From positions 248,001-312,000 of the forward strand of contig JANBVO010000028.1 of NCBI GenBank assembly GCA_030052745.1: a DNA stretch of 64,000 nucleotides. The letters are read 5' to 3'. The DNA is from Pleurostoma richardsiae (taxonomy: Eukaryota; Ascomycota; Sordariomycetes; Calosphaeriales; Pleurostomataceae). The notes beneath the pieces are model-generated. The model searched no databases, was not told the DNA's origin, and worked only from the letters and a program-made list of their open reading frames with translations. Position numbers and translations under genes: made by a program. Of this stretch, positions 32,834 through 45,346 are shown piece by piece (position 1 is the stretch's first letter; every line of letters starts with the position of its first letter).

Positions 32834-33226
32834 CTACTCCGCGCACTCTTCCAAGCAAAAGAAGAGGGACGCAACCAGAACAACCACTGCCACCAACAGG
32901 CCGGGTTCCGGGCGCCGACGTTGAGGCCGCTCGCCGTAGTTATTGCCGCGCACCTCCTCCTCGTCGGTGCTGTCCCCGGACGGGCTTTCGTACCGCCGGA
33001 GCTGCGCCCGGGGCGGCGCCTGGATCTGATATGGGTCCCTCCGCACGACGGCGAACCGGTCGGCTCTGCGCCGCCGGGACCGGGACCGCGAGCGACTCGA
33101 GCGAGTGCTGCTGGTGCTGTCTGTGTCCGTCAGGGACAGATCATCAGACGAGAAGGATCGTCTTCCGTCCCTGCGTGAGGGGGGCCGGTAGGGCGGGGGA
33201 GGATCGTCGTCGTCGGGGGCGCCCAT
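32834..33226 (-). CDS. Small protein with a C-terminal membrane anchor, unknown function
   Basis: A 130-residue frame without introns and an ATG at 33226. It starts MGAPDDDDPPPPYRPPSRRD, contains a Ser/Arg-repeat block (about 40-54), an acidic patch SPSGDSTDEEE, a basic patch PQRRRPEP and one hydrophobic helix, GLLVAVVVLVASLFFCL at about 109-124, with only a few residues after it. This layout fits a tail-anchored protein of the ER or another membrane. The DDDDPPPPY start has a PPxY motif that WW domains, such as those of Rsp5-type ubiquitin ligases, can bind; this is inference. No family recognised. Confidence 0.6.
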   Translation of the reverse strand: MGAPDDDDPPPPYRPPSRRDGRRSFSSDDLSLTDTDSTSSTRSSRSRSRSRRRRADRFAVVRRDPYQIQAPPRAQLRRYESPSGDSTDEEEVRGNNYGERPQRRRPEPGLLVAVVVLVASLFFCLEECAE

Positions 33227-36200
33227 AGGAAGGGGTAGTTCAGGTTGAGATATGGGTAACGGTCAGGAACTTTTAACCCTTAAAAGAGTGTCTCTCGAGA
33301 TGAAACCGAGGTGGGAGGGGTTAGATATCCCAGTTTGACGTTTCCCAGAGCCTCACACAGTTGCTTTTCGGTGAGGCGCACATCGTGCATGCATCTACTG
33401 CTTCACAGCCTCACTTTTTGGACGCCTCCAAAGATAATGATTGGACGCCTTCACATCTCACAACCCAACGTCCCCTAGCTGTGTGTGCGGGGGAACAAGC
33501 CGGGCAACACAGAGATAAAGTGGCGGAGGTGACTCTTTGGCGATTTGGATGTTCTGCCTGGGAAGCCTTGCGAGGCTGTGTGCCTTCTCGTCTCGCCCTG
33601 ACCGTCGTCACTTGACGTTGTGTTATTCCCTAGCTCTAAACCCACAGAGCCGCAAGCCTGACCTATATTCAACAGCGAGGCTGAGTCCGATGCAATTCCT
33701 TTTCTTCGTGCAGCGGCTGTCTCTCTGCCAAATGCATCCTGCAGTACTCCCTGCATGACGCGGAAGCCCTTGGATTGGCCACGGCATTGATACAGCGCTG
33801 ACTTCCTACATAGGAAGAACAGCTAAGGAAAATCGACTGGTGAAGGATTCCGCCTAGTCAGAACTACCCCATGGGAAGCTCTGTGCGTCCGGCCCTTCAG
33901 ACAACCGGTGTAGTCCAGCAAGGATCGCTGGGGGAACTCGTAGGAGAAGAAAGGGACGATAGGGGCAAAGTGTCCGGAACGGCTTAAACCGGATGGGCTC
34001 CTCAACAAGTGACTGCTCCTTACGTGCCGGAGGACAAAGAAGATAGCCGAGCGCTCCAGAGGATCAGGAGAGAATCCTTCACGTTTCCTGATAGAACCTG
34101 TACTGTAGAGAAGAGGGTTGGGTGGGCTGAAGATGTTCCAGTACTTACTCCACAGTAAGCAAGTTGCCAGAGGCATCACCCAGTGTATGCTACTACTGTC
34201 CCTAGCCGTGGCGAGTTTTGATAAGTCAATTCTCCTCCCACTTGTTGAATTGTTTTTCGCTGAGCAGGCATGGATGCCATGGGCTACGCAGACCGAGCCC
34301 GGCAAGGCGTGTCCTTTGTTGCCCGCATCAAACTACAACTGATGTTCCCAGGCGGGTGACGTTCTGTATTGCTTCTTTCATACCCGGAACTGACCATGGT
34401 CCGTCTAACGTGACTCTTGTCCTGGAAAGAGCTTGCTTGGCTGCCTGTACTTCTTACCACGGAGTTAGGGAGGTCAGACCGGCGTCTCCACCGCCGCCAT
34501 CCGGCCGATGCAATATGTGTAACTACGAAGCAAGCACTCCAGCTATCGTACGTGGGTAGATTGTAACTAGTGTAAGGAGTACAGAGTGGTGGTCTCCACC
34601 ATCTTCGCGAAGCGGATGCGATGCAGGAAGGGGTCGCTTAGATGGCAGGGCAGACGAGTGCTGTATACCTATTCGTTCCAACCCGGAAAAGGGGTCGAAC
34701 AACTCGCTTCTTTAACGGCCTTAACGGGAATCAGCCGCGCGGGCCTCGATACCCGTGTAGCACAAGCACAGGGGATACATAAGACACGGCGTCTCAGGTG
34801 AGACTTCTAGGCCGCAGTGCCGACCTCGCTACCGAATCGGCCGCAACGGCAAGCGCGTTGGAAACATGGCACAGAGACGGGCCCCGGAGGCTATGGCGTG
34901 CGCGCACGGCAGATGGGCACATGGCCAAGACTCGGTCTCGGTAAAATGGAGCGGTGTGTTAGAAAAGGAGGGGAGATCAGGAAGCTTCTGGATGCTCTTG
35001 ACAGGGGGCCGCTGCCAGTGCATACTATGTACGGTGCCCGAGGAGAGAGGGTGAGAGCGCTATCTGCGGGAATGCCAACGGGTATAGCACGCTTTCCAGC
35101 TGCCGAATGCACCTCCGCACCGCCGTATGCGTCGTCACACCCGGCACTGCCGCGTGTCAAGACGGAGAGTGCTCTAGTGTCGGGCTGCCCCTTGAACCCT
35201 GCAACAGTCCAGACCGGAGGAAGCGGTCTGTCAAAAGAAGTCGGGGTGAACTTGGGAAACAGGACATGTTCGACAATGTCAAGCCCGTAGATGCTGCGGG
35301 CGGCCTTGCGAGATGAACTTAGGCAGTCTTGTCTGACACAGCGGCTCCAGCAAAGTCTCTTGTAACGACGCACACAAGTTACGGACGGTTATAGAGCCCT
35401 CGTAAGCACGGTAAGAGAAGAAACTCGTCAAGAATGTTTGCCCACTGGAGCTTCTATTTGGATGTATACCCCAGTGAAATATACACTAGGTAGTAGAGCT
35501 GCTGTCGGAATCAGCCCAGGACAGGGAACAGTGTCAGGGTGTGCATCGGGATACCCAAAAAGGGCAACCGTGCCATATGGCATTCCACTCGCAGTGAGCG
35601 AGTCGGCCTAGTGCTTTTATTAATGGCTGGTTTGGTCCGTCCACGTTTCAAACGGCCATGATATCGACCGACAGCGGGCCATGGTGCCTCGATATCGCAT
35701 TGGATCCGCGATACGTGTCGACGGACTTCGCACGATGGGGCACTATCCCAAACGTTTGATGTTGGTTCCCCTCACGGTCGGGAACTGGCAGCTAGATGAG
35801 CGCACTTATGGCCGGCGGCATCCCACGTAAGGTAGCTGGCCGGATCCGGCAAGTCGAGCAAGAGGGCACACGACAAACATCGTCGAAACAAAGCCCGACA
35901 GGATGGTTCAAGCGGCCCAGGGCGTTCTCGCCAGCGCGGAGACGCCGCCTTTGCCCCATCCAGTGCCCACAACAGGGCGGCGAGAGCTATCCCGCCTCGG
36001 CGCCATGTGGCTGGGACACAGGACGCTATCGCTATTCCTGTCACTCGACAGTGCCGTCGCTAAGCTTTGCCGTCCAGCCCGTCCAAGCCGCCCTTTGCCT
36101 CGGCCGCTGCAGAAGGGACGCAAGTCCGACTAGCAAATAGAAGTCAAATTAATAGACGTGTAGAGGTTGGGCAGAAGCCGCTGTCTGTGGGTTCGCTCGC

Positions 36201-39200
36201 CGTAGCCTGCAGACGGAAGGCTTTAGCACGCTGTCGGTGCCAGCGTAGGCTGTTTCACGCCCTAGATGCTGGACTTTTTCGCCCATATCTCGGGAATGGT
36301 GGCATCCTGCCGCCGTCAATTGGCTCGTTGAGGAACCGGGCCCCCAGGGCCCCGCCACCTCTGAAAAAATTGTGGCTTTGTCCACCACGTGGCGGCTCCA
36401 CTTTTGCCATGCTCTCTGCCCTCATTTTTCGCCAGTGGGGATTTTTGCATGATAATTAGCGGCTATTTCTCCCACTCTCATCTATGTACACCCGGCAGCT
36501 AATCTCACGAGGCCAGGTACCGCGACTTTGGCCTGCCAGCCCTCCAAGGCGTACCCGAGTACAGTACCATGCAGTCGTGGATCCTAAACGGGCACAGTGC
36601 CCGTTCGACAAGGACAGCCACAAAAGGTGATGAGGCGCGCCATCACAGTCAGCTACAGATCACAACAGTTGAGGGATTCATTGTTCGACGTCTTGATTGA
36701 TTGGGAGAAACACTATCTAGACCCAACAGGGGAAGGCCTTTGTGCTAGAGCGGTGATGGAACCAACAGGCAGCGAACTTTATTCTCGCCGATCACCAGAG
36801 CGCCGGTGATTGCAGGGATGAGAGATGACATTGTCTGTTTTCATCTCACAGCTGAGCTTCTATCATTTCGATCATCACTCCTAGAGAGGCCAGGTCGCAA
36901 CTTAGAATCAACATCATTTTAGTAAGACTGCGCCACGGTACAGCATCTCCTTGTTTCAATCCATTGAAGATGCTCACCTTACATACGTAGTAAGTGTGGT
37001 ATCGCGCCAGCGCCAAGCATAGCTAGTACGGAGTACTCTACAGGGAGAAGAACACGGAGGAGTCTGGACGAGTTTCGGCGCCATCGTCGGAGCCCGTTGA
37101 AGAATGCGGGAGAACAACCAACAGACAGTTACGTGGCGGTCGAAGCGCGGAAGAACAAAGGGGCGCCAACAGCCTCCCGCAGCATGACAACAGCTTGCAT
37201 GTGTGGAGTAATCGGGCTGGGAGCGATGGCGTTCCCATCCCACAGAGACGGGTCGCTGAAGATGTTGACAGATGCGAGTTGGCAGCTGCTTTTTTTTTTT
37301 TACCTTACATTAGGTAGGCAGGTAAAGGTACCCTGATGGTTTACTGAACTATTGTGGCAGCATGAGAGAGACTAGGGCAACACCGACGTCCCTCATAGGG
37401 GCTCTAAACCGTCTTGCAAAGCTGATGGAGAAGGAACTTCCTTCCATCTCATATCGAGTCCCATGCCGCGTTGTGTCTCTCCTTTCCGTTATCTACGGTC
37501 TACCCAAAGAGATGGACCGCAGCAATTCCCATGATTCCATTATTAGAGCCGTATCTGGATTCTGGAAAGACCGGCTTGCCTCCTGTCATTTTCTAGAAGA
37601 CCGGAAAGAACTCCTGACCCCTGCGGGGCGCGGTTATCCGATTGGGCCATCGTCATCAAAGGCGATTTAGTCAGCCAATGAGATCTGCGGTTCTGGCCTT
37701 GGCGGATGAGCTGAAACGCGCCGCACGTGTGGGACATTGCGCAAAGTGGATAAGACGGGCAAAAGTTGCCAGTCTACGAAGGAAGGAACGGGCGAGAGGT
37801 GCGGAGGCGCCTTCTTCTTTCTTCCCTTCCTGCCATCTGAAGGCCGCCGCTGCAGAACACCAGAGGAAAAAGCAATCATGATGCCGTCAGGTGAAATGCG
37901 ACGATCTCCACCATGTGGAGATATTGAGGTGGTAGAGTACAACGTAACTACGGAATACAAGTCGTGGGATGGTAAGCAGTACATACATCCGTTACTTTCT
38001 CGTCCAGGGTTCCCCATCTTTGGAAGCCGTTTCCGGTTCTTCTCCCTCCATTCCACACCCGTTAATCGCCCACTGGCCCTGTTACGGAAAGGTGAAACCA
38101 CAGAACCGGCATAGAATAAAAGAAGAAGAGGAAAAGGGGGCGAACAGGAGAGCTAATTGAACGATGACGAAACGTCAAACGTCAAGGGACCGGGATCGCA
38201 AGACGATCTCTGGCCTGGAGCGCAGCCCCATCGTTCGAAATTCGACTCAGCCGTGTTTCCTCCGAATTCATGCGCTGTGCCAGGCGCCCGGCCTTCGAAC
38301 TCCCATCTTGCCTTCTAGAAGCAGGGAGGACCCCCTATGCGTCACCTTATTTGCTCCGTTCGCTCCATTGACGCGTCGAATGGAATCCATGGTCCAGGGG
38401 GGGAGGGCAGGCACAGTGTGGCTCGACTCATCACCCCCGTCAACTTAACCCTCTTACAGCTAGCAAACATGGAAGCCCTCGCGAATGTCACACTGGCAAT
38501 GGCTTGCTGATAACAATACGCGGTCATCAGGCCATTGGCGGGGAAGGATGGAGCTATGCGCTGCGACTCACGCTCCGTCCCCTGAATAACCGACCTAATA
38601 CCCGTCCAGTATCCCCAAAAGGAGTTAGACCACCGAGTCGACCTGGCCGCAACAGGCAAGACACTCGCAGCTATTTCCATCGTGAGAGTTGATTAAAACG
38701 GCTTTATTTTTGAGCTGCACCGGCTGCGGAACTCCATCGATGACGGCGACGGGCAACGTGGTAATGAGTGCGGGACAAAGGCCGTGCCCGGCCGTCCCAG
38801 CAAGATCGCCCGTCTCTTGGCTCTGGTGGCCAGGGGACTGGACCATGCGGCGTCAGATCGCGCCGGAGTGCTATCAATAGCATTTGGCTGCCGCGTCGGA
38901 TACTTTCATGCCGATATCAGGACTGGCGCCCCATCCAATAGCGGGCTGGAGCTTCTAGGCCGTATAGGCACTGTTACGCTCGGGCAAAACAAGCCCAGAC
39001 GCGCTTGCCCGACAAGTCCAGCCAGGAAGGGCGCTTCCGGAAGACGTCGGAACCAGATCACTGCGCGCCAGCTGGCGGTGACGGTGCTGCAGCATCAGAG
39101 AGCATCAAAAGGAAAGCATGATCCTGTGGTGCCGGGGTGGCTGCCAAGGGGCCGTTTGGCTTGGCGGAGGCAGAGGCGCCCGGAAAAGCGAGCTGGCAAC

Positions 39201-39348
39201 GAGAAGGATGCGCTTTGGGGGTCCCACCATCATTCATGGAAGCATTCGAACGTGGCCGCAGGGGTCTAGGGCCTAAAACAGCATGGCGCGATAGGGAGAG
39301 ATCCCTGAAAGCCACGCGCAGATCTTGCCGGCCCTGCTGTGTGACCTG

Positions 39349-39450
39349 TGTGACTTGACGGGTTTATTCCCTGATGAGGAGGTGTGACTTGACGGGTTTA
39401 TTCCCTGATGAGGAGGTGTGACTTGACGGGTTTATTCCCTGATGAGGAGG
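39349..39450. repeat. Tandem repeat, three perfect 34-bp copies
   Basis: Units begin at 39349, 39383 and 39417, each TGTGACTTGACGGGTTTATT followed by CCCTGATGAGGAGG. All three are identical, which suggests recent expansion by slippage or unequal exchange. No coding frame uses it. Confidence 0.95.
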
Positions 39451-40432
39451 AACTTCCATGCCCAACCGAGACACAGGCCGGGTTCCCCCCTTTCCTGCCT
39501 CCCCGAGTCCCTTTTTTCGTTTCTTACCACACCGCCCCTTATTCCACTGGCCGGTGCCTATAACCAATTTCCCGAACTGGTTATGGCCGTGGTGGGTGCT
39601 GAACCCGCGGATTCCATCCTGTCCTTTGTGCCGTTTGCGGGCTCAGGAATGCTGCCGCCTTACGAGGTAGGTCCATGTCATTCTGTAACCGTCCACCCGT
39701 CCTATCTTCTTGCCCTCACGTATATCTGCACAGTAGGGCAGTCAATAACCGTTATATTGCACCCGGAGACCCCCACAACATGAGGGTTCTGAAGTGAGTG
39801 CAAGATAGCTTGCAAATTGCCCGTAATTCAGAATATCCGGGCTATGTCCATTTAGCTCATTGTCGTAGTTAGATTAGTCTGCGCGCGCTTCCAATTGCTG
39901 TGAGTTGGGCGGAGGTGAGAGCAAGCCCCTCTTTTTCTGTGTCTTTGCCTAGGCAGTCCATCATGGTATCTCTACACCTGTGAAGCAGCGATGGACTGCA
40001 TTGCCGTCTCCGGTTAGAGAGAGATGCGCTCGTCGGCCTAATGTAGTTCAGATGTGTCACCGCGGTTCAGTGTACCGTGCGTGTATTGTGCCGATCAACG
40101 GGCTGGCGCCGCCTCCTGTCTATGGTAAAAGTGCTTGAATTTTCTGGAGCCGGCACAGTGTGCAGTCAGGTACCGAAACTGTGCCGAGCATTGCTGTCAT
40201 TAGTCGTGTTCTTCTGCGAAGGGAAGAGATCTGCAGCATTCTGCGGGCCATGTCTCGTGGCAAAAGGCAGTTGAGTTCCCCGGTGCCTCCTGTGACTGCC
40301 TTTAATTTGACAGAAATTCTCCGTTGTGCGAACACTACAGGGGCGCATCGCTCGTCGCTTCTCAGTTTTCTCTCTGGTGGTTGTAGCCTGTTACACACGT
40401 GCATATTGCCCCTTGGTGTGTGTGTCGTCTTC

Positions 40433-40448
40433 TTTTTTTTTTTTTTTT
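40433..40448. repeat. T16 homopolymer tract
   Basis: A run of 16 T follows a GT-rich stretch about 790 bases before the RGS start. Such dA-dT tracts often keep nucleosomes off fungal promoters. Confidence 0.7.
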
Positions 40449-41234
40449 CGCCCTCGCCTAATTAATTGAGCGGTCGCAGAACAAAACCTTGTCTTGCGCT
40501 CTTGCCCCTGCGAGCTATCACGCTCCCAGCGCATGGCAAGCATGGTCTTCACGTTGTGAGGTGGCAGTCCCACCGTCCCACCCAAAAGCCTGCGCTAAGC
40601 GTGGCCGCACACCCCCCCAAAAGGCAGCGGAGGTACCTTCAAAGCGCTGCCGTCACTATTTTGGTACCTGCCGTCACTCTGTCATCGTCCCTTCCCGGCC
40701 CCATTTAAGCCTCGGGACTGAGAACTGAGGCGTGGTTGTACCTCGTGCTTCTGCGCTAGCGGGCGCTGTACCTGTACCTCATGCCCATGTGGCCTCCGTG
40801 CTACTCTACATCCGTACCTCCATGCTCTGCTTACAGGCGATGTGGTACATCATCCACGGCTTCTGGGCACTCAGTAAAGTACCTACCTTGGCGCCATACC
40901 TCATTCTGGGTCGTCCTGACGGGGACTGCCTGCCACTTTTCTCCCCTTGAATCCCCTCCATTTCCCTCCCATCCTTCCCTCTCCTCCACCAGGACCACCG
41001 CAACCAATTCTCTCGTCCTTGGGAACCGGGGATTGCCCTGCTGTGCATGGTTACGCCTAGCGTAGAAGAGCTGCGCTCCAGAGTTCCAGAGTCTCGTCTG
41101 GCGCCGGCCTCGTTTTATTCAACCCCATTACCTTGCCTTACCCTACCCCTCGGCTGCCAATCGCCGCGCGCCGAACCTTGATAATATCCTCACTCCTCAC
41201 TTCACACTTCCCTTCGCCTCTGGAGCCCATTTAG

Positions 41235-43540
41235 ATGGCTGCCGTTTCTCACCCCTCCCGCACGACACCTGTCCACCACGATTCACTGTCCGACGCAAAC
41301 AATTCCTACCCCGCTAGAGAGAACGGCCTCGCGACGCGGACCTCCTCCACCGCCTCCCTCACCCCAGAGCTGCCTCCCTCGCCCGACGGCATTTTCACGT
41401 CCTCGAGCAACCAGAGGCACCACGCAAGCAACCCCTCTACCAGCTCGGTGGCTAAGCCCTACAGATCGGGAGGTATATTTGCCTTCGCGGCTGCTGCCCT
41501 TGACCGGACCGTTGCGACCATCTCTGATCCCAAGGTCCGCACCCGCCAGTCTCTGAGCCGCCTCTCCATTGGGCCAGACTCTGCTCTCCATTCTGGTGAA
41601 CCGTCTCCCGACAAGAGCCTGCGAGACCGTACCTCCTCGACTTTGTCCTCCTCGTCCTCTACTCTGCTCAACCCCCAGCCCGACACGCCGCTTTCCGGCC
41701 AGATCTCGCCGGCAAGAGACCACCCGCCCTCGCAGCCCTACAGCGAGACTGACCCCAATCGACCACCCCCAATCCACCTCACACGTGTCGCCAACAAGAT
41801 GCATCAAACGTCATCCCGCCTTCTGCGGATGACCGACGACGATAGGCCGTTCACACGAGTAAGTGGCACTGCCTGCACATCGCACGCCGTCCAGATATGT
41901 TGTTCAGAAGCACACCTCACCTCAAACTTAGTTCCCCGTCACCCGACCCTGCTACCTTGTCCCCCCTTAAGGTTCTTCACTGACAGCCCCTGCAGGACTT
42001 CAAGGACCTATTCTCGACGCTGATTGTCAGCTTGTTGCCGCTGTCGGCTCACCGTGTTCGGTTAACGAAGGTCGAGCACACTTTCTTGTCGGAGGATGCG
42101 ATTAACAATCTCGGCTCCCTCAAGTTCTCGCAGTCGAACCGCATGCCAGACCCAAAAGATCCCTCTCGTATCGTGACGACAACGACAACGACGACGTTCT
42201 CGATGGCCAAGGATATGGCTCGGTCGATCTGCCAGCGGTTTTTGGAGGCTAGATTTATCGAATCAGCTGATGGAAAGTACCAGCAGGTGTACACGATGAA
42301 GGGCTCTGTCTGGCAGCTTACACCGAAGGGCATCTGTATATTGGACAGGTTTTGCTCACGGAATGGCATCCAGCAGAAGCAGGTTGCGGACCTGATAGGA
42401 TCCTCGGTCACTCAACTGGTCATCCTGGAGCGTGATCCGCAGAGCGACAAGCTGTTGACGGACCGGGGTACAATCGAGGTCATATTTCGGAGATTTGTTG
42501 GGTCGAACGGTCCTAACGTCAAACCGAGCGTCAGCGCGGCTGACTCAGAGTCTTTGAACGACTATCGTGACGGCCTCACGGGCGTCAAGATGGCAGGGGA
42601 GCGCAAGGTTGCTGGAAGGACTTACAAGGATACCTTCACCGGCCGCGCTGCGACGGACTGGCTGATGGACTGCTCGACGATGGTAGACCGCCGCGAGGCC
42701 ATTCAGGTTGCGTCGCTATTTGTCGAATATGGGCTCACTGAGAGCATCCAACAGGATCGCGTGTACATGCAGCAGTTCCCCTCCTGCCACCTGTTCCAGC
42801 CGACAAAGACTGCTATCTATCGCCTCACGGACAAGGGCCGGGACCTCATCAATGGAGTGGCTGGCAGAGGCAGGACTTCGGAGAGCGAAGGTGCGGCTGC
42901 CTCATCGAGATCCGCCATAGCGCGAGACTCGAACACCCAGAGACTGGATAAGATTCTGAACGACGCTGCGCTTCGGCTGCTATTCCGCGAGAACCTGAGG
43001 GAGACGCACTGTGAGGAGAATCTGTCATTCTACCTCGACGTTGACGACTTCGTGCGGGGTTGTCGGCAGGCTATCCGGGCCGCCCAGAAGAACCCAGGCT
43101 CGACCTCTTCCGATGGGATCAAGGAGATAATGGCCCAGGCATACGGCATCTACAACGCATTCCTGGCTCCCGGATCGCCGTGTGAGCTGAACATCGACCA
43201 CCAGCTGCGCAATAGCCTAGCGACCCGCATGACAAAGGCAGTAGGCCAAGACGTGTCCATGATTGACACTCTGCACGAGGTCACTGCTCTGTTCGAAGAT
43301 GCTCAGAATGCCGTGTTCAAGCTGATGGCAAGCGTAAGTGGACGGTTTTCCCCATCTTTGTTTTTTTTTTTTTGCTCGAATCTGTGTGGACGAAGAAGTT
43401 GACACATGCCTTAGGACTCGGTTCCGAAATTCCTGCGGAGCCCCAAGTACGAGCAGACCCTCAAGCACTACGATTTTGATTCGATCGCGGTCGGAGGGCG
43501 CGTTCCTGAGCGCAGCCAGAGCAGGTCCAACCGGAAATAA
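41235..43540 (+). CDS. flbA: RGS and DEP domain regulator of G-protein signalling, FlbA/Sst2 type
   Basis: GTPase-activating protein for a heterotrimeric G-alpha subunit; in Aspergillus FlbA turns off the vegetative-growth signal and allows conidiation, and yeast Sst2 ends pheromone response. Three exons, 41235-41858, 41996-43333 and 43415-43540, give 695 residues. Order: a Ser/Thr/Pro-rich disordered N-terminus to about 205; a first DEP-type region (about 215-330, with MAKDMARSICQRFLEARFIE and SVWQLTPKGICILDRF); a second DEP (about 405-490, YKDTFTGRAATDWLMDC and YRLTDKG); then the RGS domain (about 520-680, LRLLFRENLRETHCEENLSF, and AVFKLMASDSVPKFLRSPKY across the last splice). Length and layout match FlbA. 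The long empty region upstream suggests elaborate control. Confidence 0.94.
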
Positions 43541-44916
43541 AAACGACAGGGCCACCAGCCGGACAGGCGAAACGACGCCAGGTCAGACCGCCCACTCAGA
43601 TTCATCCAGATCGACGGGCCGCTGATTGCCTAGGCGGAGTAAATCGCCAGCATGCATACCACGCCAGACTCACTATTCCTACGGGTCGCGATTTTCGCGC
43701 TCTTATAGTCATTCCTCGCCAAGGCCTCGCTAGGCCGCATTGCTTTTTGACCCAGCTGTCACGGCTGCCATCGCTCTCGGGATCGGGTCTCGGCAAACTG
43801 CTTCGATTGCAACACGTCTACTCTATCTGCGCCCGCATCGATTACATCATGACCTCTAATTAATGAAAGGGTCAAGATGGAGGGGGCACTGCATGCCTAT
43901 TCCAGTATCCCTCCACGTTCCCTATTTCTCACAGACACTCACGCACACATACGCACACTTTGCCATGGCCTTCTCTGGAAATGGAGGCGTTATAAGGATA
44001 GCTTAGCATCAGGAAGATCTCCATACCCGGCCGGTCTGAAATTCTTTGGGGTTGCTTTTCACGGTCTGCTGCCTTCAGTGGTGCGGCGGATCTCTATTGC
44101 TAGAGGAGCATGTCTCGACCAGGTGACGCTTGCGCACGGCGATGCCATCGCACGCGACTGCAGGAGCTGTCACAACAACAAGCAATTGTTGTGGAGGCCG
44201 ACGGTTAGGGGCATATCATGCTGTTCATCATAGAAAGGAAAGGCGGCTGGATCATCTGTCGAAACAACATGCTTCTGGGCATGCGGGGGCGGCTTCTGAC
44301 TGTCTTTTCCCACTGTACATAGCAGCCACCCGGTCTAGACGAACAGGTCCCTCGGGCCAGCAATCTTCGAATCATGAAACTTTGCAGAAGACCTCATACA
44401 TGACTTGGCGGAATGTGCTTCGACTGATGCGCTGGTAGAAACTGCCCCTCCGTCGCGGTCCAGAGGCCCTGGTGGTGGGTTTCGTGTGCTCTTGGAATGC
44501 CCCCCCTCCACCAACTCGCGTCGGTGAGCATTCCTCACGAAGTCAACATTGGCCAAGATGTCTGGAAAAAGAGACAGCGGCCAGGCGACTGCGGGGACTG
44601 CCAGCCACTGACTCTCGGGAATGCGCCTCTCTGTTTTTCTTTTTGTTTTTGCATGCCGCGACATGGCGCTTCCCGCCAGTGTGATCGCGACGCCTCTCCC
44701 GCCGTCTTTAAGAAGGCGGCTCGTCGTCCTCCTGCCCCTGATCTGGACCCCTTCCTCAACCCAGTCAAGCAAAGTCACTCACCACAGTCACTCTCTCTTT
44801 CCAAGGCACCACATTCGTTAATCAACGTCCAGTCGCGCTCTCTCTCTCGCCGAGTTCTTACTCATTCTCTTTTCACCAAGAAAACCCTAGATTCTTCAAG
44901 AAGACTAACCGCCAAA
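43541..44916. other. Intergenic, RGS 3' flank and promoter of secreted protein gene
   Basis: No gene seen. A C/T- and CTCT-rich block at about 44780-44870 precedes the next start, consistent with a transcription start region and leader. Confidence 0.5.
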
Positions 44917-45346
44917 ATGCACGCCAAGGCCGCCATCTCTCTCCTCCTTGCCGCCGCCGCCACGGCGCGCGCCGCCATCATCACCGTCGACGCCGGCGTG
45001 TTCGTCAACGCCACGACGACGACCATCATTGACGACTGCGAGTGCACCGAGGAGGGCGTAAGCTAGACCCCCAGCCCCTCGGGCGAGTGAGACACTGTCC
45101 GGCTAACATCGGACGCAGAGCACCCACACCAAGGTCCCCGTCGTGGTCACCCCCGTCCCCGTCGTGCCCGCCACCGCCACCACCGTCACGGGCGGCCACG
45201 CCACCGGCACCGGCGTCTGGACCTCCCCGGCGCAGCCCACCTCCTCGACCGGCATCGTCATCGTCTCCGGCGCCGACCGCGCCGACGTCGCCCGGGGCGT
45301 GCTCGGCCTCGGCGCCGCGGCCGCGATCGCCGGCTACCTGTGGTAA
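44917..45346 (+). CDS. Small secreted or GPI-anchored protein, unknown function
   Basis: Two exons, 44917-45057 and 45119-45346, give 122 residues. The N-terminus MHAKAAISLLLAAAATARA is a clear signal peptide. The mature part is Thr/Val/Pro-rich (VVVTPVPVVPATATTVTGG), suitable for O-mannosylation, with one short CEC pair (DDCECTEEG). The end is a hydrophobic stretch, VLGLGAAAAIAGYLW, preceded by small residues (SGADRADVARG), which resembles a GPI-attachment signal but could also be a plain membrane end. Fungal walls hold many such proteins. The C/T-rich leader suggests strong transcription, which is inference. Confidence 0.8.

Larger units (their letters stand above)
33227..41234. other. Eight kilobases without a supportable gene, upstream of the RGS gene
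   Basis: All open frames are under 165 codons, overlap on both strands and show no motifs. I looked for reverse transcriptase, transposase, integrase and helicase signatures, terminal repeats and tRNA or 5S genes, and saw none. Contents that can be named are the 3 x 34-bp tandem repeat at 39349-39450, a T11-type tract near 37290, a T16 tract at 40433-40448, and a CACGTG at 40396. The last kilobase (40.2-41.2 kb) is C/T-rich and probably contains the promoter and leader of the RGS gene. Confidence 0.5.

Noticed and set aside
34817-35373. Opposed frames of 157 and 160 codons in the gene-poor stretch
   Set aside because: Both cannot be well supported, neither has motifs or splice continuity, and a GC-rich random stretch gives such lengths.
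36352-36395. 7-bp inverted repeat CCGCCAC / GTGGCGG
   Set aside because: Too short, and flanks do not extend the pairing; expected by chance in GC-rich DNA.
33227-41234. A retroelement or DNA transposon in the gene-poor stretch
   Set aside because: No terminal repeats, target duplications or enzyme motifs were seen by eye; only a genome-wide repeat search could settle it.
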